Positions 11,685-23,762 of a DNA stretch of 64,000 nucleotides are shown here, in pieces; position 1 is the stretch's first letter; every line of letters begins with the position of its first letter. Below the pieces are notes generated by a model. That model was not told the DNA's origin and made no database searches. It saw nothing but the letters and a program-made list of their open reading frames with translations. This DNA is from Verticillium longisporum (Eukaryota > Ascomycota > Sordariomycetes > Glomerellales > Plectosphaerellaceae), in contig JAETXT010000001.1 in the NCBI GenBank assembly GCA_019188255.1, positions 7,192,001-7,256,000 of the forward strand. Direction: 5' to 3'. The position numbers and the translations under genes are program-made.

Positions 11685-12351
11685 GACGCTGGATTTTCGA
11701 CGGTGCAGTCTGTCTCTGGAGCGACGGGGGCCGGCTGGCTAGCAGCGGACGTGTGGATAATTGTCCAGATCGAACAAGTGTCGCGCAGCGAGGGCCCTCT
11801 TGTACAGCTATGTGGCCTCGCCAAGTCGTTGTTGATGGGGAGGGCAAAGCCGTCTGCCTGCTTGACCGTCAGAAAAGGGCTGCCGCTTTGTCGCTGCCTG
11901 TGCAGCTCCCCCAGCTTCCAGCACCAGCTCCAGCTCCCGGTTTCCAAAACCCAGCTGGCTCAGCGTGACACGTGCGTTTTTCCCAATGACGCACCTGCCT
12001 TGTACCCACTGTAGCGTACCTACCTAAGGTACCTACCTAAGGTACCTACCTAAGGTACCTACCTAAGGTACCTACCTAAGGTATCTAGGTAGGTACAGTG
12101 GGGCGCCGTGTCAGGTTCCAGCGGCAGGCATACCCTCACGCACTTTCTTACACATGTACGGACATGATGGAAGGTGCAGAACCATATTAGCCTGCCCGAT
12201 CAAAACAGACATGATGATAAAATACGCTGCTGGCTAAGCCGTCGCCTTGGATCGTAGCGCTTCTGGGATGCGGCTTTCCGACCACATCGCCATTCAAACT
12301 TTCGAAGTGGACGATCCTCACCCCAAGCGTAGGAAATCATCCACAGCCACA
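11685..12351. other. intergenic region with tandem repeat
   Basis: Divergent promoters of Lunapark (minus) and the acetyltransferase (plus). Apart from the 13-base tandem repeat described separately, nothing recognisable is present. Confidence 0.5.
12017..12096. repeat. five 13-base tandem repeats with palindromic core, then inverted half-copy
   Basis: Five perfect copies of TACCTACCTAAGG run from 12017 to 12081. Across each junction they form the palindrome CCTAAGGTACC or longer. They are followed by TATCTAGGTAGGTAC, roughly the reverse complement of a unit, so the block can fold into a hairpin. There are no spacers, so it is not a CRISPR array. I recall similar CCTAAGGTACC-type repeats from intergenic regions of hypocrealean fungi. 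Confidence 0.9.
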
Positions 12352-13204
12352 ATGGCCACGACTGTCAGAAAATTCGAGGGCGCCGAGGTCACGGAGACTA
12401 TGCTGGAGGAGGCGGCCAAGTTATTCAGCGAGCACTATGGTATTTGGGGCAAAAACGGGTTTGGAAAACCAGATAAGACAGCGTGGTGATTCACGCCTAC
12501 ACTACTGACGGCTTGAAAGGCAGTCGCGTCAAGATGAGCCCTGCTCGTCTTCGATCCCAATGCCTCCCAGACGGCGCGAGAAGCTCTTACATCCGAGTAA
12601 CTATCGATGGAGCTCTGATAGGCAATGCTTTTGCCTGCCGCTGGGAACATGCGGGACGTCAGGTATGCTGGATCACTCAGCTGGTTGTTCACAGCGACTA
12701 TCGGCAACGACAGATAGCAACCACGCTGCTACTGCACTTGATCGACCCTGAGGACGATGCGCTCGGTATCATGAGCTCCCACCCAGCGGCGTGCAAAGCT
12801 CTTGCCAAAGCCGTTGGAGGTACGTGGCGTCGTGCATGAATTTCTTGGAACGGTCCTAATCAAATACATTAGACATCCGCTTTGCCGACGTCGTCTTGGA
12901 TTTTGCCCAAGCCCATGCAGCCGGTGTGTTGGCAGCATCGCCAATCGAATATATCCAAGCAGCGAAGCTTCGCGGTTCTCTGTTCGATTCGCGCGACACT
13001 GGTGGAATGGTATCCTGTGTTGATTCCGGATATTACGTTGACCACGACGAGCCTTTCGAAGCACTTGCGTGGTTTAACGCAAATGGCACTTGGCCTCTCG
13101 GTGATTTGCCTGATGGCCATGAATTCTTACTCTTGGTAGAAAGATCGACGCGAAGGCGTCCACGGCCTGCTTCGACACAGCGCGGAAAGGGGAGTAAGGA
13201 ATGA
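12352..13204 (+). CDS. GNAT-family N-acetyltransferase
   Basis: Three exons (12352-12458, 12524-12819, 12873-13204) give 244 aa. The introns are 65 and 53 nt and the phases agree. After MATTVRKFEGAEV comes an FSEHYGIWG...RVKMSPARLR block found in fungal GNAT-like proteins. The acyl-CoA-binding part is YIRVTIDGALIGNAFACRW and WITQLVVHSDYRQRQIATTLL, where the Q/R-x2-x-G/A loop is RQRQIA rather than the strict RGxGxA. An upstream in-frame ATG at 12268 would add 28 residues; I prefer 12352 for its better context (CACAATGG). The substrate is unknown. It marks the left border of the terpenoid-like cluster but shows no sign of belonging to it. Confidence 0.78.
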
Positions 13205-13978
13205 ACCGAAGCTTTCCTAGAATCCAGGCCTTGAGTCCATGTTTAAAGCATTGTATGCTGCATCCTTCGCACGATTGTATCACAAACACAGGTACTAAGA
13301 TCAGGTATCAGAAACTGGGGCTCCTTGCACATGATTTAACAAGCATCCACATGCGTCCCCTTGACTGCTGTCATATCGGCTTTAACGAAGCTTAGGCAGC
13401 TCAAGTGCAACAGAATCAAGCCCCAAGTGGAAACAGCGTGCGCTTCCGGATTGTATGCTGCGTTCGACAACCCAGTAACACTCCGCCTGTCGAGGTGGAT
13501 ATGTGTGCGCCAAAGCCATGCATGACCGCACACGTCCAAGCCTGTCAACTATGTCGAGGCACGACAAACCATTTTACATATTGAGCAGCTGACCCAGGCA
13601 TTCCTAAGCCTTACGCAACCTTCTTTCCAAAGCCTGCCCTGAGCGCGGCACTACGTGCTCTCTGTACGGGATCTTAATATGAGCCCTGGGCTGGGCTGTC
13701 TATCCTTTGACTATGAAAGGTGCTGGACCGGCTGGTCTGCTTCCGGGCGAACAGTGCAACGGCTGTCCCCCAATTACTCGTCTACTATTGCCATGTGTCT
13801 GGTCTCCTTGAAATGAATTGATATTCGTGTTACTCGGGGTGACCGTAGACCACTGAATATGAACAGGCCTCGTGTACCCACGGGAACTTGGCGGCTAGAT
13901 ACACTGCAGACCTGATTCGACTCCAAAGCAATACCCCATCCCTGCCAAGCAGCCTTCTGAAGACACCTCGGTAGTCTG
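13205..13978. other. intergenic, border of the metabolite cluster
   Basis: About 770 bases of 3' flank for both neighbours. I see no gene, RNA gene or repeat that I can support. Confidence 0.45.
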
Positions 13979-15660
13979 TCACTCTCGTTTCTCGATTCTG
14001 ACATCAGCTCTCTTATTTCTCCGTCGAATTTCTATCGCCACCGCCGGGTTAACGCCGATTGAAGTTTCGAAAGCCTGTGGCTGAAGCTTGGTAAGCCCCT
14101 CCTCAGCGCGCAGGTCGTACTCGAGAAGAACCTGAGCCAAAATGATTTTCATCTCATTCACGGCAAAGAATCGACCGGGACAAGCGTGTCGGCCATGGCC
14201 GAAAAGGGTATGCTCAGAGCTTGTTGATGCCAATTGCGAAGCGTTCTCGCTGCCTTGACCCTGTCGCATGGGAACAAACCTTGTTGCATCAAACTCATCC
14301 AGGTTGGGATACTTCTCCGCGTTTCTGAAGTCAGTCAGGACATTAATACGGACGCCCTTTGGTAGGAACCTCCCGTCAGAGAGCGTAATGTCTTGCTACA
14401 CCAGACGATTCATGGCTGCTGTAAACTTATTAGAAGCAGTTCCAGTGCCCATGCGCAGTACCTACTTGATTGAGACTAGAGGAGTAAACCGCTGGCTCTC
14501 CTCGAAAAAGCTGTCCATGAGTTTGAGCTTGTAGAAGCTTGTTTTTGCCCAGCCTTCATCACCCAACACCTCGATCACTTCGTCTCGTAGCTTCTGCACA
14601 AGCTCTGGACGCTCGCAGAGATCTAGAATGGCTTGTGTGAGAACTTCCGTGGTCGTGTGATCGGCGGCAAGCGTAAGTTCCATCAGTGCGCAAGCAGAGC
14701 CGACGGGCCGGCCGCCGGCGCCGTGAAACATTCTGCCAGTGGCGACGGATATCTTACTCGGTTTAGCGCCAGGCTGCAGAGCATCATCCACTAGCATTTT
14801 CCGCTTCTTCACTTCGGGGTCGATGAGCTTGCGTGCGCTCTGAACCGCCTGGCGACTCCTTCGACATTGCAGGATGAGCCAGTACGCAATAGGACGCAGT
14901 AGGCTTGGGGCCATTCTCATCAGGTAGGTAGCGGTCAAAGCGTCGACGGCGTAGCTCTTGGCAATCCTGAGCCAGTCCTCATTTCTGCACAGCTCTTCGC
15001 CCAGAAAGACCCTTGATTACAGGCGAGCGACAAGGTTGAGGATAGCATCCTTGAGCAGTACGCTTGTCCATGTCGTGCTGTCCCCAAAGATGTGGGGCAT
15101 GGAAACATTGGTCTCGTCCACAAGATCTCCGGTGATCAAGCCCAAAGATTGCGTCAGCTTGGTTCGCACCGTATCTGAGATAACGCCGTCATCGCGGGTC
15201 CCCTCCAAGAATGGCTCAAATCCGTGGTACTCGGTGAAAAAGTCCTGGTAAATCGGTCAGTGCGCAACTTCATGAGAACTCGACGGCGAGCCATCGGACC
15301 TGAACGAAAGCCGTTAAGACTCAGGAAAGGGTGGTTTCGTAGTTCATGCGCATATTTGCTTGGAAGGATGAGTTTCGGCCCCGTGCTACTCATAATCTGG
15401 AAGGGTCCATCGTACGATATAGGCTGGTAAGCCCAATGACCATAGATAAGGAAACCAATGTATTCCGGTACCTCTTGCTCTGCCTTTTCCACAAGCTTCC
15501 TTCCGTCAAGCAGCCAGCTCTCTCTGGCACTTTTACCTGGAATAGAAGCCATCGGATACCCAACGAGCGGCCTTTCTTTGCTCATGGTTCGGTAGGCAAA
15601 GGCTGCGAATAACGAAAAGGCTGTGAACAAAGCCTAAAGTGGGACTTTCTGTGATGCCAT
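13979..15660 (-). pseudogene. cytochrome P450 'A', multiply disrupted
   Basis: The remains of a P450 of the same family as P450-C and P450-D nearby. It keeps the initiator ATG (15660), the N-terminal hydrophobic segment, an exon boundary matching its paralogues (intron starting at GTACCG near 15470), the ExxR region (EESQRF) and a perfect haem loop FGHGRHACPGRFFA near the C-terminus. At least three in-frame stops break it: TAG at 15636-15634 (codon 9), TAA at 15019-15017 just before SRVFLG, and TAG at 14398-14396 after MNRLV. Two of the three are explained by a single C-to-T change in a Gln codon. The splice around 15230-15290 and the one near 14410-14460 also fail to keep phase. Substrate unknown; by position it once worked with the cyclase. 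Confidence 0.85.
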
Positions 15661-16396
15661 GTTGGCTCCCCAGCTGCCGAACTCTGATTCTGACAGTTTG
15701 TCAGACAAATTGAACATCGTTGTCAGGTACTGCTTTTCCGTGGTAGGCAAATGATGAGGTTTGTTGAGCTCGCAACTGAGGTCTGTTTTCTGACATTATC
15801 TTGAAGCGTGGCTATGTTTTGACAGATAAATGGTACACCAAAATCTTCGTCTCAGTCAACTGACAACACTCGAGCTTCGCTGATGCCATACATCCCAGAG
15901 GCCCTTCTAAGACACGGCTCGTACACATGTCGGCCGTGTCTTGGTGTTCATTCGACCTGGGTTCAAGTGAGCTGTCATCTTTCTGTTTCTCCGAAGTGGT
16001 CGCAAGATATGTCTTATCGGACCGGCAGTGTCCATCACTGCATGGAAAGAAGTGAAGCAATACCTGCTGTACGTACAGCACATTCGGCCCGGCTTGTAGC
16101 CACATTCGGCCGGGCCTTCTTGCTTCTCAAGTCGAGATGGAGGTAGTCAGTCTCCGTTCGTATCCCTCGTCATCAGGAAGAACGCGTTCTGACCAGGGTC
16201 CTGTTAGTCACCCTTGGAGACTGATGGTGCTTCTTATCACGGAAGAGGACAAATGAACAAGCACTGGACAAAGCACATTTTTATAGCCTGAAAGAGTTTG
16301 GTTCAGCATTAGTTCTGCAGAAAATAAAGATGCAGCAAGAGTCCTATATAGTTGCCCGCAACGGGTTCCAAATACCCTCCAGCACTATTTAAAGAT
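15661..16396. other. intergenic region with CGGCC-containing direct repeat
   Basis: This is the promoter side of P450-A and the 3' side of the FAD enzyme. Near 16078-16118 the sequence CACATTCGGCC occurs twice about 24 bases apart. No gene is supported. Confidence 0.5.
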
Positions 16397-18886
16397 TTAC
16401 AAGGCCTTATCTCTAAGCCTGGTATCAACAATCGCGTCCTTGTGACTCCTCGTCGCAAGCAGCCGCTCTCGTACCAGCCACCCCATGCCGACCGTGACGC
16501 CAGGCCCAAAGAGACAGAGGGCAGTTGCGATGCAGACGAGAAGAGTCGGCCAGCTCCATCGCACGATCTCAGCTCGCTTGAGGTCCGAAAACAGGTACAG
16601 AAGCCAAACAAGCAAGACTGCAAAAATAGCGTGTATCTCAAATAAGCGAATGGGTTGAGCCCATCCTCCGAGCTCTGTCATCAGGACCATGTCGGAGGAT
16701 TGCGAAAGGACTTGTGATGTTAAAGTACCGATGAGCGCTAGTAGTCTTGCGGCGAATGCGAATAATGCAAACGTAAAGATTGTCAAGCCAATCAGAAACA
16801 AATCGCCATTTGGGGCCCATATCTTGTCCTCGTCCATGACATCTTCCAGGAACAAGTGCTTGAGTCCATTCTGTAGTATAGAGATGGAGAAAGGGAAGTA
16901 CTGGAATATGTATCCCCAGGTGAGTCGAGTTGTGATGCTGAAGACTGGCATAATTGCGGTGACCAGTGGCACGTAATAGGCCACAAGCAGGGTGACAAGA
17001 ACTGTACCAGAATAGGCTCGGTTCGTTAACCTCATGTCCTTAGCGCGGAAGTTCTCAATAGGACTCTGCACGTAGTGCGCGAAACAGTAAACTCCCATGA
17101 CATGAACAATCTTGAAGGATTGAAGGCAATAGAAGAAAGCAATCGGTCTTGGTGTCAAGGTTAGTAGATGTTTTGCCCGTGTGAAGCTCGGAACTCACAG
17201 AGAAGATATCGTCAACACATTGGCCCTTCTGGAGGACTCGAAAAGCACAACTGCACAAATGATGCCAAAATCAAGATGGAAGCGCATAACGTCTAGACCA
17301 GATGAGGCAGCCAAGACACCAGTATATGGCCAAGCTCTGACACTATTGCTGGCATGATCGTACGACAAGAAAAGCGGCGTGAGCTGGTCAATCATGGCGA
17401 GGTTCGATGGTTCGGCCAACCACGGTCCGAAAAGAGAAAGTGCAAGTAATGGGAGGCCTGCGAAGCCTCTCTTGAGTTTCGACTCGCCTTTGCCAAGTCC
17501 CAGACTGGGATTGAAAGGCATCGTGCCCTGAACAGAACGTTCGGGCGTGGGAATATAGTCCAGCTTGGCTGCTCCAATAATCATGTCGCAGTTAACGTCA
17601 ACCAGCAGGTCGCCGGCTGTTGGAAGGATCCAAAATGCAATTATTTTGTTTGCGACCGAATCAAGAGCTTGCAGCCGAGCCAGTTGGGCTGACGCTTCAC
17701 ACACGGCGCTCGTGCGATCGCGCCGCCCCCTTTGGTATGTTTCGAGATGCATCTGCACCGTTTCGAGATCGATTTTGGTTTTCTCCGCAGCTTGCCCCAG
17801 CTTCCTGAGTTCATTCGCCAGGGTTGCGGCAGACTCCATCGCTGCATTGCCGCCGGCACCCATGTGAGGCGTCATCTTGTGGACGTTGTCGCCGACACAG
17901 GCAATACGGCCCCACGTCCATTCCTTCAGTTCAGCTTCCTCTGTTGCCGCAAGTGTGACGGACGTTCTGGACTGCCACAGGTCGCTGAATTTCAGCCCAT
18001 CCTTGATGGTGAAGTCCATGTATTCGTTTGCGAATTCGACGGCATCTTGATACGAGTACTTGGGAATGTTGGGTGATGTGTACGTCTTGTCCATCTTCGC
18101 AAAGACGAACCAGAAGACCCTCCCATCTTTGCCGCCGATCACCATTGTCGAGAAGCCCGAAGCAAAGTTAACATCCATTTCGCCCGCGTTGACGCCCCGC
18201 GTCCTTGTCGACAGCCCAAACAGGCACTGGAAATCGGCCTTCAGATCATGTCGAACGGACACAGGTGTGGCTTGCGGCTTGCCATGCTCCGAGAGCCTCC
18301 ACATCTCTCGACGCACGAGGCTGTTGACCCCGTCACAACCAACAAGCACATCGCCCGCGACGATGGTCCCATCCTGGCAATGCACAACAACACCATCCGT
18401 GCCACTGTGATCTACATTCATGATACGGCGCGACAATTGGATGGGCGACTTGTCCTGCAAGTTCTCGTACAGCACTCGCAAAACAGTTTCGCGCTCCAGG
18501 TAACTGATGGCATAATTAAACCTAGTTCACATATCAGTAAGCGCGTTAAACATCATAAAAACTCCGACAGAAGCTTCTTGCCTTGTTTCCAGAAGACGGA
18601 CCCCGTCGGAAATATGAAAAACGTTGCCATCTTGGTCAAGACACCGGGTGATCCGTACGCCTTGAGTTTCTTCAAGGATCTTGTCGTAGCATCCCAATTG
18701 GTCAAGGATACGGGAGCCGTTGGGTAGCAGTCCAATTGAGGCACCGACACGAGGCGCGACGTTGTCGTGAGCTTCAAGCAATATGTATTCTACACCTGCT
18801 CTTTCCAGACAGTTGGCAAGTGTCAGGCCAGCTATACCGCCGCCGGCAACGAGTACGCGGAACCCAGACTGAGATTTAGAAGCCAT
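16397..18886 (-). CDS. PaxM-like FAD monooxygenase fused to a multi-pass membrane domain
   Basis: Three exons (18886-18582, 18521-17199, 17147-16397) encode 792 aa. Residues 1-430 are a group-A flavin monooxygenase: GGGIAGL (15-21) for FAD, GCDGVNSLVR (~163-172, DG motif) and CVGDNVHKMTPHMGAGG (GD motif at ~312). This type includes PaxM, which epoxidises prenyl chains in indole-diterpene and meroterpenoid pathways and is only ~470 aa. Here the frame continues for ~330 residues with about seven to eight hydrophobic helices (YTGVLAAS..., FGIICAVVLF, IAFFYCLQSF, VLVTLLVAYYVPLVTAIM, LFLIGLTIFTFALFAFAARLL, AVLLVWLLYLF, WPTLLVCIATALCLFG). The intron joining the halves has a perfect GTGAGT donor and CTAAC branch site. 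Intron 1 is GC-AG. The gene is intact. The membrane domain could be a cyclase or an anchor; I do not recognise it. Confidence 0.85.
18522..18581 (-). other. GC-AG intron in the FAD monooxygenase gene
   Basis: The only join that keeps the frame uses AG|GCAAGA as donor and CTAG as acceptor, 60 nt, giving ...LLETR-FNYAIS.... No GT donor in the right phase is available nearby. Confidence 0.6.
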
Positions 18887-19587
18887 GTTGAAGTCGAAAA
18901 CGAAGAAGATGATGAAGGCAATTGGTCCCAACTCAAATCAGGTCAAATCAAATACCCCTCAGCAGGAACCTTCGGTGTCGTTGCAAAGCATGATCAATCC
19001 GTCTAAAGCCCCTCCTTTCTATCGAGATCGAGTTGTATGCTCGATCGAAGATCCTCCCTTCCGTTATTGGAAACAAACTTCCCAGACATGTGTGAATCAA
19101 GGGTTGAGACAATTCTAGGGCGGAGCTTGACACTTCATGCGATGAGCTTCCTCTTGACTGTCTCCCGTCATCGGCGCCGTATGGATGTAAAGTGAGGGTG
19201 GGGTGTCGCGGTCATCGGCAAAACTGAGCTTTGTCCCGTGTCTTGGTTGTGAGACTATCCCTTGCACGTACGAAGCATAACGGATGATCACGTCTGATAG
19301 ACTGCTAACACCCGGAATGAGTGCAGCTACATTGTATACTATCTGTCCTACCAAAGGCATTGTTTACGAATATGGCACCCAATTGAAGTTTAAACTGGGT
19401 CATGCCTTTTGGCTGGCCCATACCTTCGCGAAGACCTTTGAGAGCTCGTGAGAGAAGCTAAGTAGCTTTTATACACAATTAACCCATGAGATGGCATTGA
19501 TGGCTTTACTTGGAATTTGGTTCACATTGTTATAGCTGTTAATAAGGCACCTGCGAGGCAAAGATCCTTCTTTTGAACCCGCATCGT
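18887..19587. other. intergenic, promoter of the FAD enzyme gene
   Basis: About 700 bases between two minus-strand genes. An 81-codon frame at 19115-19360 resembles nothing and I do not call it. Confidence 0.45.
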
Positions 19588-21263
19588 TCACTCCGACCGG
19601 CGTCTGTAGCGAAGATGTATGTGAGAACGTGGCTTTTCCGCAAGCTCTGCATTGCGATTTATCTGACAAGGCTCGCGATTGATCTTGTTGCCATGCTTGT
19701 CAGATAGCTCAAAGTCGAATATGGCTATGAAATACGCCAACACAATGGTCATTTCAGTCTTGGCAATCTTCATGCCAACTGCGTTACAAGTTAGCAAACC
19801 GTTTTCGAGCGTCGTGTGCTTGGTATTCGCCTACTGCATGGATGTAGGCCTGAACCCCATCCGATGTAGCCATGAGGGACGTTTTTGCCCTCACCTCGCT
19901 CGTCCAGATGTCTCCCGGGGTCAAACTCAGTAGGATTAGGGTAGACATCGGGGTTCATATGAAGCTCGTCGTGAAGGTATGCTGCATAAGCATCGCGAGG
20001 GATGACTTCTCCTGAGTTACCGATTGGGATATCTTGCCCAGAGATGTTCTTTCGAAATGAACTTCCGGTCAATGCCAATCGAATGCTTTCATGGAAGCAC
20101 AAGCAGATGTTGGGAAACTCTGACTCCCAATCGTCTAACGTGAGAGACCCGAGTGCTTCCGTCGTGGGCTGGCCATGATACTTCCTGTTTCTGGCAGCAA
20201 CAGCGTCAACTTCCTTACGGACCCGAGCCATCCATTGCTCGTTCTCCGCTAACTTGACTAGTACCCAGGCGGCGTTGATGCCAGTGTTCAGCTGGCCTGC
20301 AAACAATGCCCCGATGACGAACTGCCAAGCGCAAACGATGTAAGCTAAAGTGGTTGAATATCAGAAGGGAAGTTTCACCTACGCCAATGGTATTGCGCAT
20401 GCTTGTGCCCATGTCTAGAAGAATTTGCATCGTATCATCCTCTCTGATCCCCGACTTCTGTCTCTTCCGAATCAGTCCATGGAGCAGCATTCCGAGCTGG
20501 ATATTCCGTAGCGTTCGCCTGAGATGCATGATTGTGGGGAGCCAAGGAAACACAACCCTCATGGTTGACTTGGAGTGCTCGATAGACTCGAGGATAGACA
20601 AAGACTTTGCCCGGAGCTTAGCATCTTGTGCTATCTCTGTCGGTCCTACCATTCTAATGGTCAATTGATAGATGATCTCGTAAATTGTATCAAAAGGATC
20701 GAAAACTCCCCAGCTTGACTGTTCAGGAAGAAGCTCCTGTAGCAGCGACTGGGCGTCGTTTGTAAGTAAATGGACGTTTTTGCGGGTTCGCTCCTTTGGC
20801 ATGACTACGAGAAATGTCTTCTTGAACCACTTCACAAAGTTGTCCATGTCCTCGGACGACGAAGGGTGACCAGTGATCAGGTCTGCAGAACTAAGCACGG
20901 TTAATTTTGGACGCTGGTATGACCATTTTTTATCTCTTGTGTTAATAGGCGTCTCTCTGGCGCTTACCCTGCAGCGAGACTTAGCCCTCTAGTCTCATAG
21001 AATACCTTCCGTCCGGCAGGTCCGGAAAGCCCAATAAGATGTTTGCGGCCGATGTAAAAGCTGAATGCTCCGGTCGAAGAGCTACGCAGGCCGTCTAGAA
21101 AATGGTCTTTACGGTTTGTATAAAATCGAGTTGCTCCGAGAAATGGCCAGTCGTGACCGCTCCACCAGTTGGGAGCGTTTTTTGGGAGGACAGGACGCCG
21201 GAATACCTTGATCCAGAGGCCCACGACAGAAGCAATCACTAAGATCCAGCTTACAAAGGCCAT
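19588..21263 (-). CDS. cytochrome P450 'B' (second family in the cluster)
   Basis: Four exons (21263-20968, 20890-20383, 20321-19835, 19778-19588) with consistent phases encode 493 aa. It starts MAFVSWILVIASVVGLWIKV, an ER membrane anchor, followed by a proline-rich hinge. The I-helix region is FVIGALFAGQLNTGINAAW, with an Asn-Thr instead of the usual acid/alcohol-Thr pair. ExxR is ESIR (FHESIRLAL). The haem loop is split by the last intron and reads WGSGLHPC-IGMKIAK, with Trp for Phe and His for Arg compared with the common FxxGxRxCxG. It is unrelated at subfamily level to P450-A, C and D. It appears intact. It is divergently transcribed from P450-C with a 546-bp shared promoter region. The upstream frame to 21773 is ignored because the anchor starts at 21263. 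Confidence 0.88.
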
Positions 21264-21809
21264 GGTCGTGTACCGTGGACCAATATGTTTGTGAAGTTTA
21301 CTGCAAATCGGTGTCGAACGTCGTCGTGTGCAAAAAAGATGATAATCCGCGGGGGAAGAGAGATTGGCCTGTCTGTCGCTGTTGGTCACTCGAAAGATTT
21401 CAATCGCCAGGTCGATCCGTTTCAGATTGTCATATCGACCTGAATACGTATGTTCGCTAGCACAGGAAGCCGCTGCTCGTAGTCGGGCCTGTTCGAGATT
21501 CGGTAGGTGTTTGGCACTCACCGCCGCCTGACGCTGTATGAATGGGACCAATGTTTTGTGCGGGACGTGCCGCGCGGGAGGTACTGTCTGAATTATTTCG
21601 TCTGAAGTGGAATGTGCCCTGCGTGACAGAGGCGATGTCTCAATCTTATGTGGGACGGGTACTAGCTGAGTATTACATGCTCTTGAGGTGGTGGTTCTTG
21701 CCGTGAATAATAATGAAGGTAGGGTAGATGGCCGTGTATCCAACACCGCCCATGTTTTCTGCTGTTCCAGCACTTAGCCCAACAACCGTCCATCATAAGT
21801 GCTTTCATT
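21264..21809. promoter_or_regulatory. shared promoter region of P450-B and P450-C
   Basis: 546 bases separate the two divergent start codons. No gene fits between them, so both promoters must lie here. I could not identify a specific factor site. Confidence 0.5.
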
Positions 21810-23583
21810 ATGTTACAGCACTTGCAGCTCGTCATAACCGAGGTCAGCCTATACCAAGCAGTGGCTCTAGCAGGGATCCTAGCTTTTGCTATCTCATGGA
21901 GTCTATGGGAGAACGAGTCCTACTACCCAGGATTCGAGGTCTATGGTGTAGATAAGGAACGTGTCAGCCTGTATGATGCCAAGCAAAAGTTCATGACAGA
22001 TGCACGCCGAATATTGTTTGATGGAGCAGCGAAAGTAAGCCAAAATATTGTCTGACCCCTAAGATGAACCAGGACAGCTAAGAGAGAGAATTCCAGATCA
22101 ATGGAGTTTTTCAAATCGTATCAGCCAACGGACCCCGACTTATACTCCCAAGCAATTATGCAGATGAACTCAAAGGTCATAAGCATCTATCGGCGCGGCG
22201 CTTGATCGCTACTGTGAGAGAACAACACTGATGGAACCGGGAAAAGACTGACTCAACGTGCTCACCAGGACCTCTTTTCTCATATTCCTGGGTTCGAGGC
22301 TGCGAGGGCATTGATGCATTCTGATATCATTGTCGACACCATTCGCAAGAACCTGACCAATTCTTTGGGTATTGACATGTGTTTACTGAGCTCTTGGGCT
22401 CCATACCATGAGAACGAGCTGGCTGACGTTGAGTACAGGCCCAATTGCTACTATCCTACACAAGGAAACGGCTGCAGGGATTGACCAGATCTATTTTACC
22501 ACCGAGCAGTCCGACGGCTGGCGCAAATACGACGAAAAGCAACACAGCATTGGCTTAGTAGGCATGCTGTCAACAAGAATCTTCTTGGGGCCCGAAATGG
22601 TCAAGAATAAGCGCTGGTTAGCCATTACAACGGACTATACCATAGTCTTGATGGTAGCCGCTCGTGCATTGCGTATGTGGACGCCTGTGCTACGGCCTAT
22701 TGTCCACTGGTTCCTGCCTGAGTGTACCGCGCTGCGTCGCGTCTCGAGAGATGCAAGGAACATAATCGACGATGAAGTCAAGCGAATAGAAGCCCAGGTT
22801 GGGCAACCAGACGAACTATCGCCCTCCAAGTCTTCTATCGGGAACTCTCTTGGCTGGATGAGGGCTGCCGCAAAGGGCACCAACTTCAATCTAGGGGATG
22901 GCCAGCTGTTTCTGTCATTCGCATCGCTACACACGACATCGGACCTTCTTACCAAAACTCTGGTCAATCTCTGCACCTTTCCCGAATTCCAAGACTTGCT
23001 GCGGAATGAGATTCTCGAAACGCTTCGTGGACAGTCTTTTGATCCAACATGCATTTCCCAGATGCGTCTCTTGGACAGTTTCATGAAGGAGACGCAACGT
23101 CTAGCACCAGCATCGCTGTCGCTTATGAATCGACTTGTTGAAAAGAAAATAACGCTCCACGATGGCACAGTACTACCGAATGGTGCCCTTATTAGCGTTA
23201 TACCTAGTCGTCTTTATGACGACGAGATTTACCCACAAGCAACAGAATTTGACGGCTATAGATTCCTTGACCTACGTGCTAGGCCTGGAGAAGAGACCCA
23301 TCATCAGCTTGTACGCACGAATATACACCAAGCCGGCTTCGGATATGGTAATCACTCTTGTCCAGGAAGGTTTTTCGCATCACTCGAGATTAAGATTATA
23401 CTGATTCATCTGCTTCTGCGTTTCGATTGGCGCAGAGAAGACTCGGACAATTCTCCGACAACTATCTTTTCTGGAGCGGAAACTATGTCAAATCCTGCAA
23501 TCACTGTATATTATAAAGAGCGATTGACTGAGCTGGATCTGAAGTCGATTCTCGGCCTGGCTCCAGCTCCCTCAGACACTTAG
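21810..23583 (+). CDS. cytochrome P450 'C' (intact member of the triplet)
   Basis: Four exons (21810-22034, 22097-22213, 22269-22368, 22439-23583) encode 528 aa in consistent phase. A short luminal start is followed by a membrane anchor (VALAGILAFAISWSLW), then YYPGFEVYG. The I-helix reads FASLHTTSDLLTK, ExxR is ETQRLAP, and the haem loop is FGYGNHSCPGRFFA. This pattern is shared by fungal terpenoid-modifying P450s related to those of gibberellin and indole-diterpene clusters. Its first three exons measure 225, 117 and 100 nt, identical to P450-D. It is the only one of the three paralogues without lesions, so it probably carries the surviving activity. The oxidised position cannot be predicted. 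Confidence 0.9.
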
Positions 23584-23762
23584 ATCAGCTCTGGTCATAA
23601 ACTCACTGCTTGGGCTTCGACTTTTTGATCCGCCTGTCGCTAAGTCGACATCCCGAGAATGGTATTTTGAGATGTGACATGGCTCAGCTACAATGGTATA
23701 TTCTTTTTCATACGTTCCAATTAACTAGGCGGTCGTCGATGGAGGAGCACATGACCCGGCTG

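Noticed and set aside
12017..12096. CRISPR-like array
   Set aside because: Units abut directly with no spacers, and the DNA is eukaryotic.
19115..19360. 81-aa frame on the minus strand
   Set aside because: No similarity and located in the promoter of the FAD enzyme gene.
21264..21773. Upstream extension of P450-B
   Set aside because: The membrane anchor typical of P450s starts at the ATG 21263; upstream text is random.
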